Of a DNA stretch of 64,000 nt, positions 1 through 9,884 are shown in pieces; positions within the stretch are counted from its first letter, which is position 1, and each line of letters starts with the position of its first letter. Both the position numbers and the translations under genes were made by a program. The notes under the pieces were generated by a model. That model was given only the letters and a program-made list of their open reading frames with translations, was not told the DNA's origin and searched no databases. Source of the DNA: an uncultured Eubacteriales bacterium. Lineage in GTDB: Bacteria; Bacillota; Clostridia; Oscillospirales; Acutalibacteraceae. The stretch is from NCBI GenBank assembly GCA_934454655.1, contig CAKSFK010000005.1, positions 8,856-72,855 of the forward strand, in the 5' to 3' direction.

Positions 1-1755
1 GGCGTTCATTCCATTGCAATGCAGGTAATACCGGGCGATACCGCCGAGCTTACCGAGGCGCTGCAGGCAAGCGTGCTGCAATTAAACCGAATTTACCGCA
101 GCGTAATTATGCTTACAGGCACTTCACCCGACGCTTACAGAGACTACAACCTTGATAAGGAAATTCCCAATCTGATTGAGGATATGAAAAAGCAGCGGGA
201 TATACTTAAAGAGCAGTACGACGCCCTGCAAAAAAAATACGGCGGCAGAGACAGCGACACCGCAACCCTGCAGCGTTTGGTGTCGCAGCTTGGCGGCTAC
301 ATAGGTGACACCGATAAAATTACCGAATCCATTTCCGGATTTTCGGATAACATAAGCAGCCTTTCGTCCCTTGTTGTAAGGCTGAAGGAGCAGCCCTTAG
401 AGCTTGACTATATTGAAGTAAAGTCGGCACAAGGCGAATATACCGATACCTCTGTCGGGTTCTTTAAAAATATAGCCTTCGGTTTCAGGCAGTTTATAGG
501 CTCGTTTACAACCGATTATAATTCCGTGGGCGACGCAGCCGCAGACGCCGAAAAAATTGACGTTTGGGTTTCAATAAGTCGAGATCAGGCACAGGTGGTT
601 AGGGAACTGGTTGATAACGATTTTTCAAAAAACAATAACATTGCCGTGCAGATAAAGCTTTCAAAGGGCTCTTTGATACAGGCAACCTATGCCGGAACGG
701 GACCGGATGTGGCTTTATATATTGCCGCCGACCAGCCTGTTAACCTCGCGGTTCGCGGCGCATTGGCGGAGTTATCCTCGCTTGATGGCTGCGATGAGCT
801 GCTCAAAGAGTTTTCATATGAAGAGACCGTAGGCTTTCGTTATAACGGCGGCTTGTACGGAATACCTATGACCGCCGATATGAATATGATGTTTGTAAGA
901 ACGGATATTTTCGAGGAATTGGGGCTTTCAATACCCGAAACCTGGGTGGAGCTTTATAAGCTTATACCCACCCTGCAGCGCAGAAATATGAATATAGGTC
1001 TGCCAAAGGTTACTATTGACGGCGGTGGCTTTTGCGTATTTAACAGCCTGCTTTTGCAAAACGGGCAGAATTATTACAATGACAATGTTTCGGCTACCGT
1101 ATTCGACAGTGAAACGGCGCTTGACGCCTTTAAGGAATGGACGGGCTATTACACAAAATACGATGTGCCGATAGATTATGATTTTTATAACCGTTTCCGT
1201 TCGGGAGAAATCCCCATAGGCATTGAGGCTTACACAATGTATAACAAGCTGGCGGTTGCGGCGCCCGAAATATCGGGAATGTGGACTATGGTTCCCGTTC
1301 CGGGAACGGTAAGGGAGGACGGCTCTGTCGATCGCTCCACGGCGGTTTCCTGCACTGCTGCGGTTATTATGAACAACTGCAAAAACAAGCAGGCGGCATG
1401 GAGATTTGTTAAGTGGTTTGCAAGCGCAAAGGCGCAGGCGGAGTACGGGCGAAATATGGAGGCGCTTATCGGTGAATCGGCGAGGTATAACAGCGCTAAT
1501 TTGGCTGCCGTGCCGGAACTCCCGTGGACTGTGCGTGAAAGCTCGGTGATTTTGAAGCAGCTGAATGCCGCAAAGGGTATTCCGCAAAGCATTGCAAGCT
1601 ATTATGTAACGCGAAATATTTATAACGCTTACAGAAAGGTTACGGTTAATAACTCAAACCCGCGCGAGGTGCTTTATAAATACAACACCGAAATTAATAA
1701 TGAGCTTGAGCGAAAGCGCGAGGAATTCGGATTGAAGGGAGAAAGCGGAAAATGA
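1..1755 (+). CDS. Extracellular sugar-binding protein of an ABC transporter (5' partial)
   Basis: The reading frame is open to the first base of the window, so the true start and signal peptide lie upstream and the gene is 5'-truncated by the window edge. From about residue 180 to the end it reads as a family 1 extracellular solute-binding protein (DVALYIAADQ, YGIPMTADMNMMFVRTDIF, TAVSCTAAVIMNN), the lobes that capture an oligosaccharide and pass it to the permeases. The first 150 or so residues are unusual for this family: a charged helical, probably coiled-coil segment (MKKQRDILKEQYDALQKKYG) with no obvious sugar-binding role. It overlaps the next permease gene by four bases (ATGA), so it is translationally coupled to it. 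The family call is firm; the substrate is inferred only from the GH78-like enzyme at the end of the cluster. Confidence 0.88.
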   Translation, partial: GVHSIAMQVIPGDTAELTEALQASVLQLNRIYRSVIMLTGTSPDAYRDYNLDKEIPNLIEDMKKQRDILKEQYDALQKKYGGRDSDTATLQRLVSQLGGYIGDTDKITESISGFSDNISSLSSLVVRLKEQPLELDYIEVKSAQGEYTDTSVGFFKNIAFGFRQFIGSFTTDYNSVGDAAADAEKIDVWVSISRDQAQVVRELVDNDFSKNNNIAVQIKLSKGSLIQATYAGTGPDVALYIAADQPVNLAVRGALAELSSLDGCDELLKEFSYEETVGFRYNGGLYGIPMTADMNMMFVRTDIFEELGLSIPETWVELYKLIPTLQRRNMNIGLPKVTIDGGGFCVFNSLLLQNGQNYYNDNVSATVFDSETALDAFKEWTGYYTKYDVPIDYDFYNRFRSGEIPIGIEAYTMYNKLAVAAPEISGMWTMVPVPGTVREDGSVDRSTAVSCTAAVIMNNCKNKQAAWRFVKWFASAKAQAEYGRNMEALIGESARYNSANLAAVPELPWTVRESSVILKQLNAAKGIPQSIASYYVTRNIYNAYRKVTVNNSNPREVLYKYNTEINNELERKREEFGLKGESGK

Positions 1756-2666
1756 AAAAAGAATCCAATATCCGTTATCTCGGCAGGGAAATCCGTAAAA
1801 ACAGCGAAAATTATTTAATGCTCGCTCCTTATTCGGTATTTTTTCTCACCTTTACCGTTATTCCCATATGCGTTGCAATTTATTTGAGCTTTACATACTT
1901 TAATTTATTGCAGCCGGCGCAGTTCCGCGGATTTTTTAATTACACGCGTTTGTTTTTAGAAGATGAGATTTTTTTGAAATCCTTAAAAAATACGCTTGTG
2001 TTTGCTGTTATTACAGGACCGATAAGCTATTTTCTCTGTATTCTTTTTGCATGGATGATAAATGAATTCGGACCGGTAATGCGGAATGTTATGACGCTTA
2101 TTTTCTATGCGCCGTCAATATCGGGTTCATTATATGTGATTTGGAGCTACATTTTCAGCGGCGACAGCTACGGGCTTGTAAACAGCACGCTTTTGCGGCT
2201 CGGATTGATTGAAGAACCGGTACTGTGGTTTACAAATCCGAAATATGCGCTGGGAATAATTATAGTTGTGCAGATTTGGCTGTCTCTCGGGACGTCGTTT
2301 CTAGCCCTTATTGCAGGATTGCAGGGCGTAGACCGCAGCCTTTACGAGGCGGGCGCAATAGACGGAATACGCAACCGCTTTCAGGAGCTTATAAAAATCA
2401 CGCTTCCGTCAATGGGACCTTCAATGATGTTTGCCGCCGTAATGCAGATTTCAAGCTCATTTTCGGTCGGCGCCATTTGCAACGCTTTGGCGGGCTTTCC
2501 GTCAACCGATTACTGCGCCTCTACGATTGTGACCCATATTATGGACTACGGCAATAACCGCTATGAAATGGGATATGCCTGCGCGATAGCTACCGTTTTG
2601 TTTTTAATGATGTTTTTAATGAACCAAATAGTAAAAGCGGTTTTAAGAAGGTTCAACGATGCTTAA
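1752..2666 (+). CDS. Sugar ABC transporter permease, MalF/UgpA type (pair 1, subunit A)
   Basis: This is an integral membrane subunit of a CUT1-type sugar importer, 304 residues with about six hydrophobic segments. The EAA loop that contacts the ATPase is visible near residues 195-215 (EAGAIDGIRNRFQELIKITLP). It starts inside the stop codon of the binding-protein gene and is followed 23 bases later by its partner permease. No ATP-binding subunit is encoded in the cluster, as is common for CUT1 systems that share one MsmX/MsmK-like ATPase encoded elsewhere. The specific sugar cannot be read from the sequence. Confidence 0.92.
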   Translation: MKKESNIRYLGREIRKNSENYLMLAPYSVFFLTFTVIPICVAIYLSFTYFNLLQPAQFRGFFNYTRLFLEDEIFLKSLKNTLVFAVITGPISYFLCILFAWMINEFGPVMRNVMTLIFYAPSISGSLYVIWSYIFSGDSYGLVNSTLLRLGLIEEPVLWFTNPKYALGIIIVVQIWLSLGTSFLALIAGLQGVDRSLYEAGAIDGIRNRFQELIKITLPSMGPSMMFAAVMQISSSFSVGAICNALAGFPSTDYCASTIVTHIMDYGNNRYEMGYACAIATVLFLMMFLMNQIVKAVLRRFNDA

Positions 2667-2689
2667 ATATATGAAAGGGGGAAGGGCTT

Positions 2690-3583
2690 ATGTTGAATGT
2701 GAAAAATACCGAAAAAAAGGGTAAAATTCGCGAAACGGGCAGTCGAAAAATTTCGCGTTCCCGTGCGGGAAGCGCGGCGCTGCTTATATTTTTAATTATA
2801 ACCGGCAGTCTGATGTTTTTGCCGTTTTTATATGCTGTGATCCAGTCCGTCAAACCGGTAGACGAAATATTCATATACCCACCGCGCTTTTTTGTTACAA
2901 GCCCCACAGGGGATAACTACCTTTCTCTTTTCGATTTGATTGAGGAGTCACGCGTGCCGTTTACAAGATATTTGTTTAACAGCATATTTGTGACACTTCT
3001 TGCAACCGGGCTGCATGTGATTTTCGCTTCAATGGCGGCATTCCCGCTGGCTAAATTTAAATTTCCCGGTTCAAAGGGCTATTTTGATTTTATTGTGGTT
3101 TCTCTTTTGTTCACCACACAGGTAACCGCACTGCCGCTTTATATTGTTTTATCGCGGCTGGGCCTTATAGATACGCAGTTTGCAATTATTTTTCCGGCAA
3201 TAGGCTCTTCGCTCGGGCTTTTTCTTATGAAGCAGTTTATTACGGGAATTCCCGACGCAATGATTGAGGCCGCAAAGGTGGACGGTGCAGGCTCGCTGAA
3301 GATATTTTGGCGAATCGTTATGCCCAACGTAAAGCCCGCATGGCTCACCTGTATTATTTTCTCGTTCCAAACCGTTTGGAACGATGAGGGCTCAAACTAT
3401 ATTTACGATGAATCGCTCAAGGTTTTACCGACCATGCTGCACCAAATAAGCGACGGCGGTATTGTCCGTATGGGAGAGGCTTCCGCGGCGGCGGTAATAC
3501 TGATGATTCCGCCTATTCTTATCTTCGTCTGCTCGCAGTCGCAGATTTTGGAAACTATGTCTCATTCCGGAATGAAGGATTAA
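2690..3583 (+). CDS. Carbohydrate ABC transporter permease, MalG/UgpE type (pair 1, subunit B)
   Basis: This is the second membrane subunit of the first permease pair, 297 residues. After a basic cytoplasmic N-terminus (residues 1-25) there are about six transmembrane segments. The EAA motif sits near residues 190-210 (EAAKVDGAGSLKIFWRIVMP). The ATG at 2690 follows a GAAAGGGGGA ribosome binding site. It works with the upstream permease and solute-binding protein. The following NHL protein begins 17 bases downstream, so it appears to be in the same operon. Confidence 0.92.
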   Translation: MLNVKNTEKKGKIRETGSRKISRSRAGSAALLIFLIITGSLMFLPFLYAVIQSVKPVDEIFIYPPRFFVTSPTGDNYLSLFDLIEESRVPFTRYLFNSIFVTLLATGLHVIFASMAAFPLAKFKFPGSKGYFDFIVVSLLFTTQVTALPLYIVLSRLGLIDTQFAIIFPAIGSSLGLFLMKQFITGIPDAMIEAAKVDGAGSLKIFWRIVMPNVKPAWLTCIIFSFQTVWNDEGSNYIYDESLKVLPTMLHQISDGGIVRMGEASAAAVILMIPPILIFVCSQSQILETMSHSGMKD

Positions 3584-3600
3584 CGGAAGGGGGAAATGCT

Positions 3601-5088
3601 TTGAAACGAATTGTCTGTATTATTGCGGCGCTTATTGCCGCTACGGGCAGCCTTTCCGTAAGCGCCCGTGCGTACCGAACTTATACATACAACGCATATA
3701 ACGAGCCGACAGACTCGCCGGATGTTTATACAGCATTACTTACGGCAGACGGTAAGGCTTTAGGAACGGGAGAACTGAATTCCCCGACGGATATTACAAG
3801 CGGAAATGACGGGAATATTTATATCACCGACTGTAAAAATAACCGTATTATAAAGCTGGATTCCGAGTACCGCACGGTGCGGGTTTACACCGAGTTCTCA
3901 TTTGAGGGCAAAAAGCAGACCTTAAATTCTCCGACAAATGTTTTTGTATCGGCCGACGGAACGCTCTATATTTCCGATAACGGAAACAGGCGGATTTTGG
4001 TTTGCGATAACGGCGGAGAAATAGGGCGGATATTGACAAAGCCCGAATCCGAGCTTTTCCCGCAGAATAAGGAATTTTTACCGGAGGATCTGGTTGTTAC
4101 GGGCACGGGAGTGCTGTATGTTCTGTGCGACGGAATTTACCAGGGCGCGGTAGTATTTGATGAAAATCTTAATTTCACCGGCTTCTACGGCAGTAATACC
4201 GTTGAGCCTACGCTTAAAATTATAACGGAAAATCTTTGGAAAAAGCTTGCCACAAAGGAGCAGCGCTCAAAAATGTCGCGTTATGTTCCCGTGCAATATT
4301 CATCGCTTGATATTGACGAGGAGGATTTTGTTTACACCTGTGTAGCCTCCTCAAAATCTCCCGACGGAAGAATAAAAAAGCTAAATCCCCTTGGGAACAA
4401 CATTTTAAACGGAACTGACGGTAAAAAGCTCTTTTTCGGCGATTATGAGCCTTATGAATACAACGGAAAAAATCGGTATTCCTCGCTTGAATCGATTTCG
4501 GTTTGCGAAAAAACGGTATTTGCCGCATTGGACAGGACCGACGCAAAGGTGTTTCTTTACAGCCGCGAGGGAGACCTGCTTTCGGTTTTCGGCGGTCAGG
4601 GCAGCCTTAAAGGCTGCTTTGCAGACCCTGTTGCGCTTACATTTAACGGTAACGATATTGTTGTGCTGGACGGAAAAAAAGGCTGCTTTACGGTTTTCAC
4701 CTTAACGGAATACGGAACTGCTTTGTATAACGCGATAGACGTGTATATGGATGGCCGCTTTTCGGAATCACTGCCGCTGTGGCAGGAGGTGCTGCGGTAT
4801 GACGCGGGCAGCTATCTTGCCAACCTCGGCTACGGTAAAGCGCTTTATCAATTCGGGGAATATAAGCAGGCAATGGAATATTTTGAACTTGCCGGCGACC
4901 GCACGCATTATTCAGAGGCGTACAAGGAGTACCGAAACGAAAGGCTTAAAAAGAATATGGGGCTTTATTTTGCGGCGGTGCTTGTCATTACGGTCACAGC
5001 GGCGCTCGGTATAAAGTCGGGTATGTTTAAAAAATTCGGTAAGGCTGTGTATAGGCTGATTCGTTCCGAAAAGGGGGAAACGGTATGA
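3601..5088 (+). CDS. NHL-repeat and TPR protein with signal peptide and C-terminal membrane anchor
   Basis: The protein has 495 residues and a TTG start after GGAAGGGGG; an ATG four bases upstream runs into a stop at once. A signal peptide (about 1-23) is followed by NHL/beta-propeller repeats (LNSPTDITSGNDGNIYITD; LNSPTNVFVSADGTLYISD). A tetratricopeptide-like pair follows around residues 390-440 (LANLGYGKALYQFGEYKQAM), then one transmembrane helix near 455-475 and a short basic tail. It is therefore an outward-facing propeller tethered to the membrane. Such proteins often accompany sugar ABC permease clusters with YIP1 and DUF5696 genes, but their biochemical job is not established. A scaffold or sensing role near the transporter is inference. 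Confidence 0.8.
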   Translation: MKRIVCIIAALIAATGSLSVSARAYRTYTYNAYNEPTDSPDVYTALLTADGKALGTGELNSPTDITSGNDGNIYITDCKNNRIIKLDSEYRTVRVYTEFSFEGKKQTLNSPTNVFVSADGTLYISDNGNRRILVCDNGGEIGRILTKPESELFPQNKEFLPEDLVVTGTGVLYVLCDGIYQGAVVFDENLNFTGFYGSNTVEPTLKIITENLWKKLATKEQRSKMSRYVPVQYSSLDIDEEDFVYTCVASSKSPDGRIKKLNPLGNNILNGTDGKKLFFGDYEPYEYNGKNRYSSLESISVCEKTVFAALDRTDAKVFLYSREGDLLSVFGGQGSLKGCFADPVALTFNGNDIVVLDGKKGCFTVFTLTEYGTALYNAIDVYMDGRFSESLPLWQEVLRYDAGSYLANLGYGKALYQFGEYKQAMEYFELAGDRTHYSEAYKEYRNERLKKNMGLYFAAVLVITVTAALGIKSGMFKKFGKAVYRLIRSEKGETV

Positions 5089-5714
5089 AATACGGTGAAA
5101 TGTCGCCCATAAGGTATTTATTTTATATATTGTTTCACCCCGTAACCGGTTTTGAAGAAATGAAGTTCAACCGTAAGGGCTCCTTAAAGCTTGCAAATGC
5201 GGTTTGCGCTCTTTTTTGCGCGGCGGTAGTGGTTAATCAGGTGCTTTCGGCTTTTCTTTTCAGAAAAGGAAAGACCGAGGACGTCAATCTTTTATGGTCG
5301 CTTGCGGGCTGTATAGGGCTGCTTTTGCTTTTCTCACTTTCAAATTGGCTTTTCTGCACGCTTTTGGACGGAAAAGGGCGTTTTTCCGAAATATGGATAG
5401 TTTCGTGTTACTCTATGCTGCCGTATGCTATGGTATCAATTCCGCTTACACTGGCAGGGCATTTATTTACAAATGAGGAAGCGTTCTTTTACTATGTAAT
5501 GATGTTTCTGCTTTATGCCTGGAGCGGGTTGCTGCTTTTTATAGGCACAATGAGCGTACACCAATTTACAATATTTAAAAACATTGTAACGCTTTTGTTC
5601 ACCGCAATCGGCATTGTGATTGTTATTTTTCTTTTATTGTTGTTTTTTACTTTATTACATAACGTTTATGTGTTTTGCGTAACGGTTTTCAATGAAATGT
5701 CGTTCAGACTTTAA
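5085..5714 (+). CDS. YIP1-family integral membrane protein
   Basis: This is a 209-residue membrane protein with about five hydrophobic helices. It starts with a cytoplasmic segment typical of bacterial YIP1/Yip1-domain proteins (RYLFYILFHPVTGFEEMKFNRKGS). The ATG overlaps the stop of the NHL gene (ATGA), so the two are translationally coupled. Its neighbours are NHL, DUF5696 and two sugar permease pairs. Bacterial members of this family are of unknown function, and no catalytic motif is visible. Confidence 0.78.
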   Translation: MKYGEMSPIRYLFYILFHPVTGFEEMKFNRKGSLKLANAVCALFCAAVVVNQVLSAFLFRKGKTEDVNLLWSLAGCIGLLLLFSLSNWLFCTLLDGKGRFSEIWIVSCYSMLPYAMVSIPLTLAGHLFTNEEAFFYYVMMFLLYAWSGLLLFIGTMSVHQFTIFKNIVTLLFTAIGIVIVIFLLLLFFTLLHNVYVFCVTVFNEMSFRL

Positions 5715-5744
5715 TAAAGCCGTATGGCTTAAAGGAGGCAATTT

Positions 5745-7943
5745 ATGAAACGGTATTCGGCTTTTGCGGCAATTTTTGCTTTGCTCGCGGTTTTAATTTT
5801 CACACCGTGCAGCCGCGTCTCGGCGGCGGAAGCGCCTGCCGACGGTATGACGAAAGTTCTTACAAAGGGGGATTTGTCGTTTTATGCAAATGCCGAAAAC
5901 GGAGAAGTTGCTTTAATAAATACCAAAAGCGGAATAAGCTGGAAATCAAATCCCGATTTTTCCGATGCCGACGAGCGCTTAGGCAACGGGCAAAAGCGGC
6001 TTATGGGCGCTCAGCTTGAAATATTGTATTACGATACAAAAAATTCTCCGCAGGAAAGAAACTCCGCCGTGGCTTCTGTTGCAAAGGGCGGGCTTTCGTT
6101 TTCAAAAACCGTAAATGGGTGCAGGTTTGTTTACAATTTCCCCGAGGATGAAATTTCGGTAACGCTGGAATACGAATTGAGCAATTCGTATCTTTCGGTG
6201 AGGATTCCGAAGGACGGCGTTTCGGAAAAAGGCGGAAACCGCCTGCTTGAAATTTCGGTTTTGCCCTATTTCGGCTGCGGCAGCTTTGACGACAGCGGCA
6301 CTATTTTGCTGCCCGACGGCTGCGGGACGATTATTGAAATGAACAACGGTAAATCCTCGGGCAGTGCAATTCACGAGCGAATTTACGGCGATGATGTTGT
6401 GGCGTCTCCCGACCGTTCGGTTACTGAGCGGAAAAACATGCAGTTCCCGATTTTCGGAATCGGCAAAAACGGAAACGGGTTGCTCGCATTGGTTGAAAGC
6501 GGAGACGGGTCTTCTTACATAAACGCATATACCGCGGGAATGAAAAAAAATTATAACTGCGCTTACTTTTCGTTTGAATACCGTTCTACGGGAACGGTTG
6601 TATTGGACGGTTCCTCTAAAAATGCAAAAACGGTGCGCAAAATTTCAGAGCAAGCCATTTCAACCGATTTTTGTATGCGATATTACCTGACTGCTGAGCC
6701 GGGGGATTATAACTCGGCGGCGGCGGCTTACAGAGCTTACCTTGAAAAGGAACAAAATTTCAAGGCAAACAAAAAACAGGAGGAATTACCGTTTTATTTT
6801 ACCGCTTACGGGGCGCTTCGCCGCAAGGGAACGGTATGCTTTATTCCTATGACGGTAACCGTGTCGCTTACCACCTATTCTCAGGCGCGGAAGATGATAG
6901 CCGATATTGAAAACGCCGGAATTTCAAATTTGATTTTTTCCTATGTAGGTTGGGAAAAAAGCGGAGTATCGGGCAAAATGCCTACCGCAGGAAAATACGA
7001 GGGCAAGCTCGGCGGGAAAAAGAAGTTTATGCGGCTGGCTGAATATGCGAATGACAACGGAGTTACATTTCTGCCCGATGTCAACACTGTACGCCTTATG
7101 CAAAACGGAAACGGTTTTACAAAAAACAGCGCCTCCGCCGCCACATTGGACGGAACGCCGGGGCTGCAATACTCCTACAGCCTTTCAAACGGATTGAAAA
7201 ACGTAAGCTTAACGCCTTATTGCCTTTTGGCACCGAAAAAATACGGCGCGGTTCTGGAAAAATATTTTAAAAAATACAACACCTCGGCTCTTTCGGGCAT
7301 TTCGCTGCGCGAGCTTGGAAGCACGCTCTATTCGGATCATCATAAGGGCTCAACAGATAGGGATCAGGCGCTGAATTACGCTAAAAAGGCGTTGGAATAT
7401 GCTGCGGGGCAGGGTAAAGAGCTGTTGACGGCAGGCGCGTTCGGTTATGCCGCCGAAGCCTCGGATTATATTATTTCCGCCCCCACTTCGGACAGCGGCT
7501 ATGATATTACCGACCGCAGCGTTCCGTTTTATCAGTTGGTTTTGAGCGGTTACCGCAGCTATTCCACAGAGCCTGTAAACCTTTCGGGCAATCCCGAAAA
7601 GGCGTTTCTGAAGGCGGCGGAAACCGGGAGCGCACTGAATTTTTCCTTTACTGCGCAAAACGGCGAGAAAACCAAGGGAACATATCTTTCAGGGCTTTAC
7701 AATTCTGATTATAACGATTGGCTGACGACCGCCGCAGAGCAATATAGGCGGCTTTCGGAAATATTCGGGGCGACGGGCGGAACAGCGCTGGTTTCTCACC
7801 GGCAGCTTGCAGACGGCGTATACGCTTCAACCTTTGAAAACGGCGCGCAGGTAATTACCAATTATACAAATTCGGATTATGATATGCAGGGCATAAAGGT
7901 TACGGCAATGAATTACAAATTGATTCGGCAGGGGGAACAATAA
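5745..7943 (+). CDS. DUF5696-domain secreted protein
   Basis: The protein has 732 residues, a signal peptide ending near residue 27 (SRVSAAEA) and an ATG preceded by AAAGGAGGC. Its body matches what is known of DUF5696 proteins, which sit between sugar ABC permeases in Firmicutes: an all-beta N-terminal half with the phrase LLPDGCGTIIEMNNGK, then a TIM-barrel-like half from about residue 350 (FLPDVNTVRLMQ, ISLRELGSTLYSDHH). The overall two-part shape resembles an extracytoplasmic glycoside hydrolase, but the family's activity is not established. It overlaps the next permease by one base (TAATG). Confidence 0.75.
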   Translation: MKRYSAFAAIFALLAVLIFTPCSRVSAAEAPADGMTKVLTKGDLSFYANAENGEVALINTKSGISWKSNPDFSDADERLGNGQKRLMGAQLEILYYDTKNSPQERNSAVASVAKGGLSFSKTVNGCRFVYNFPEDEISVTLEYELSNSYLSVRIPKDGVSEKGGNRLLEISVLPYFGCGSFDDSGTILLPDGCGTIIEMNNGKSSGSAIHERIYGDDVVASPDRSVTERKNMQFPIFGIGKNGNGLLALVESGDGSSYINAYTAGMKKNYNCAYFSFEYRSTGTVVLDGSSKNAKTVRKISEQAISTDFCMRYYLTAEPGDYNSAAAAYRAYLEKEQNFKANKKQEELPFYFTAYGALRRKGTVCFIPMTVTVSLTTYSQARKMIADIENAGISNLIFSYVGWEKSGVSGKMPTAGKYEGKLGGKKKFMRLAEYANDNGVTFLPDVNTVRLMQNGNGFTKNSASAATLDGTPGLQYSYSLSNGLKNVSLTPYCLLAPKKYGAVLEKYFKKYNTSALSGISLRELGSTLYSDHHKGSTDRDQALNYAKKALEYAAGQGKELLTAGAFGYAAEASDYIISAPTSDSGYDITDRSVPFYQLVLSGYRSYSTEPVNLSGNPEKAFLKAAETGSALNFSFTAQNGEKTKGTYLSGLYNSDYNDWLTTAAEQYRRLSEIFGATGGTALVSHRQLADGVYASTFENGAQVITNYTNSDYDMQGIKVTAMNYKLIRQGEQ

Positions 7944-8830
7944 TGAATAAAAAGCTGTCTTTGGAGCAAAAGCGCGCCCGAACCGGATACGTTTTTATAC
8001 TGCCGTGGCTTTTGGGACTTCTGTTTTTCTTTGCCGTACCCATTTTAACCTCGCTTATGTACTCATTTTCGCATGTAACTATCGTTCAGGGCGGTGTAAA
8101 CACACGGTTTGCGGGGCTTTCTTACTATAAAAACGCCCTGTTTTCCGATGAACGGTTTATCCCGCTTTTAGTTGCGGCGTTAAAGGAAATTGCAATTCAG
8201 GTGCCTATAATAATTATATTTGCACTTTTTATTTCGGTAATGCTGAACGCGGAATTTTATGGCAGAGGACTTGTCAGAAGTATCTTCTTTCTTCCGCTTA
8301 TGCTTTCCTCAAGCGTCTTGCTTTCCATTATCAACAGCGACAGTTACAGCGGAGACGTAACAGGTTCTTCCTCTGTTTTTATGGTTTCCAGTTTTTCTAT
8401 CGGCGATATTTTAACGCAGGCGGGATTGCCGAGCGGACTTATAAAATATCTCACATCGGTTATCGACAGTATTTTTACAATGACTTGGCAATCAGGCGTT
8501 CAAATAATACTGTTCCTCGCGGCGCTTCAGTCAATACCGCCCTCACTTAAAGAGGCGGCAAGCGTTGAGGGGGCTACCGCCTGGGAATACTTTTGGAAAA
8601 TCACTGTTCCTATGATAAGCCCTATGATATTGGTAAACATTGCTTTTACCGTAATTGACACGTTTACAAGCTATTCAAACGGTGTAATGGAGTTTGTGAC
8701 CTCGCAGGCGGCAAACCTGCATTACTCGTTTTCATCGGCTGTAACATGGATATATTTTGTTGTTATAAGCCTGATCTTGTTTGTTGTGGTGGGACTGTTT
8801 TCAAGGAAAGTATTTTATATGAACGATTAG
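7943..8830 (+). CDS. Sugar ABC transporter permease, MalF type (pair 2, subunit A)
   Basis: This 295-residue membrane subunit belongs to a second CUT1-like permease pair. There is a hydrophobic first helix at about residues 15-40 and an EAA loop near 200-220 (EAASVEGATAWEYFWKITVP). Its start codon overlaps the stop of the DUF5696 gene. No second solute-binding protein gene follows, so this pair either shares the binding protein at the start of the operon or uses the DUF5696 protein or a distant one. Confidence 0.9.
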   Translation: MNKKLSLEQKRARTGYVFILPWLLGLLFFFAVPILTSLMYSFSHVTIVQGGVNTRFAGLSYYKNALFSDERFIPLLVAALKEIAIQVPIIIIFALFISVMLNAEFYGRGLVRSIFFLPLMLSSSVLLSIINSDSYSGDVTGSSSVFMVSSFSIGDILTQAGLPSGLIKYLTSVIDSIFTMTWQSGVQIILFLAALQSIPPSLKEAASVEGATAWEYFWKITVPMISPMILVNIAFTVIDTFTSYSNGVMEFVTSQAANLHYSFSSAVTWIYFVVISLILFVVVGLFSRKVFYMND

Positions 8831-8847
8831 GCGGGGGAGGTGCCGTT

Positions 8848-9834
8848 ATGAATTCTGTTTTGTTAAAATTAAAAGGGTACGCAAGCGAGCCCTTAAACCG
8901 CCGCGCTGCGGTGCGCAGGCTTGAAAGAATCGCGCTTGCGCTTTTTAGATTTGGCTTGTTTATAGGGCTTTCGTATGTTATTCTTTACCCGATTCTTTAT
9001 ATGCTCAGCACGGCCTTTCGCAGTGACGCCGATATTTTGGATACCAGCATTGTGTGGATTCCGAAACATTTTGTTTTAAACAATATAAAGCAGGCGTTTG
9101 TCTCGCTTAATTATCCGCGGTCGCTTTGGTACACAGTGTTTTATAATATTGTTTCGGCGGTTTTACAAATTGCGGTAACTGCGTTTGTGGGCTACGGTTT
9201 TGCCCGCTTTAAATTCAAGGGCAGGGGAGTTTTGTTTGCAATAGCCCTGTTTACAATAATCGTTCCTGCGCAAACTACTATAATACCGATGTTCGTAAGC
9301 TTTTCAAATTTTGACGTACTCGGCATTATGAAACTTGTTCGCCTCATATCCGGTACGGATGTAAATATCAGCATTTTAAACACACCCTTTGCGTTTTGGC
9401 TGCCGGCAATCTTCGGAATGGGAATAAGGAGCGGACTGTTTATTTATATTTTCCGTCAGTTTTTCCGCAATATGCCTAAGGAGCTTGAAGAAGCGGCTAT
9501 GATAGACGGCTGCGGCGCGTTTAAAACCTATTTTTCAATAATGCTGCCGAATGCCAAAACCATTTTACTTACAGGACTTATTTTTTCGGGCGTATGGTAT
9601 TATAACGACTACTATCTCAACACAATGTTTGCCGATAAGCACTCAACCCTTACAGTCGCGTTATCGCACCTTTCAATGGCCATAGGGGAGTTCGTTTCTT
9701 TAAGCGACCAGCAGCTTATTATGATTCGTGTTCAGGCGGGCTGCCTGCTTGTCATCCTTCCGCCTATGCTTATTTATTTCTTTGTTCAAAAAAAGTTTAC
9801 CGAAGGGATTGAAAGATCGGGCATTGTGGGTTAA
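8848..9834 (+). CDS. Carbohydrate ABC transporter permease, MalG type (pair 2, subunit B)
   Basis: This is the partner of the preceding permease, 328 residues when started at ATG 8848. That start is preferred over the in-frame ATG at 8746 because a GGGGGAGG ribosome binding site lies seven bases upstream of it, and 8746 lies inside the upstream gene. About six transmembrane helices follow a basic N-terminal tail. The EAA motif is around residues 215-235 (EEAAMIDGCGAFKTYFSIMLP). It closes the transporter part of the locus; the regulator gene begins 50 bases further on. Confidence 0.9.
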   Translation: MNSVLLKLKGYASEPLNRRAAVRRLERIALALFRFGLFIGLSYVILYPILYMLSTAFRSDADILDTSIVWIPKHFVLNNIKQAFVSLNYPRSLWYTVFYNIVSAVLQIAVTAFVGYGFARFKFKGRGVLFAIALFTIIVPAQTTIIPMFVSFSNFDVLGIMKLVRLISGTDVNISILNTPFAFWLPAIFGMGIRSGLFIYIFRQFFRNMPKELEEAAMIDGCGAFKTYFSIMLPNAKTILLTGLIFSGVWYYNDYYLNTMFADKHSTLTVALSHLSMAIGEFVSLSDQQLIMIRVQAGCLLVILPPMLIYFFVQKKFTEGIERSGIVG

Positions 9835-9884
9835 AATAATAATAGTTTATCGGGCGTATCGTTTATTTTAATGGGGTGAAAAAA

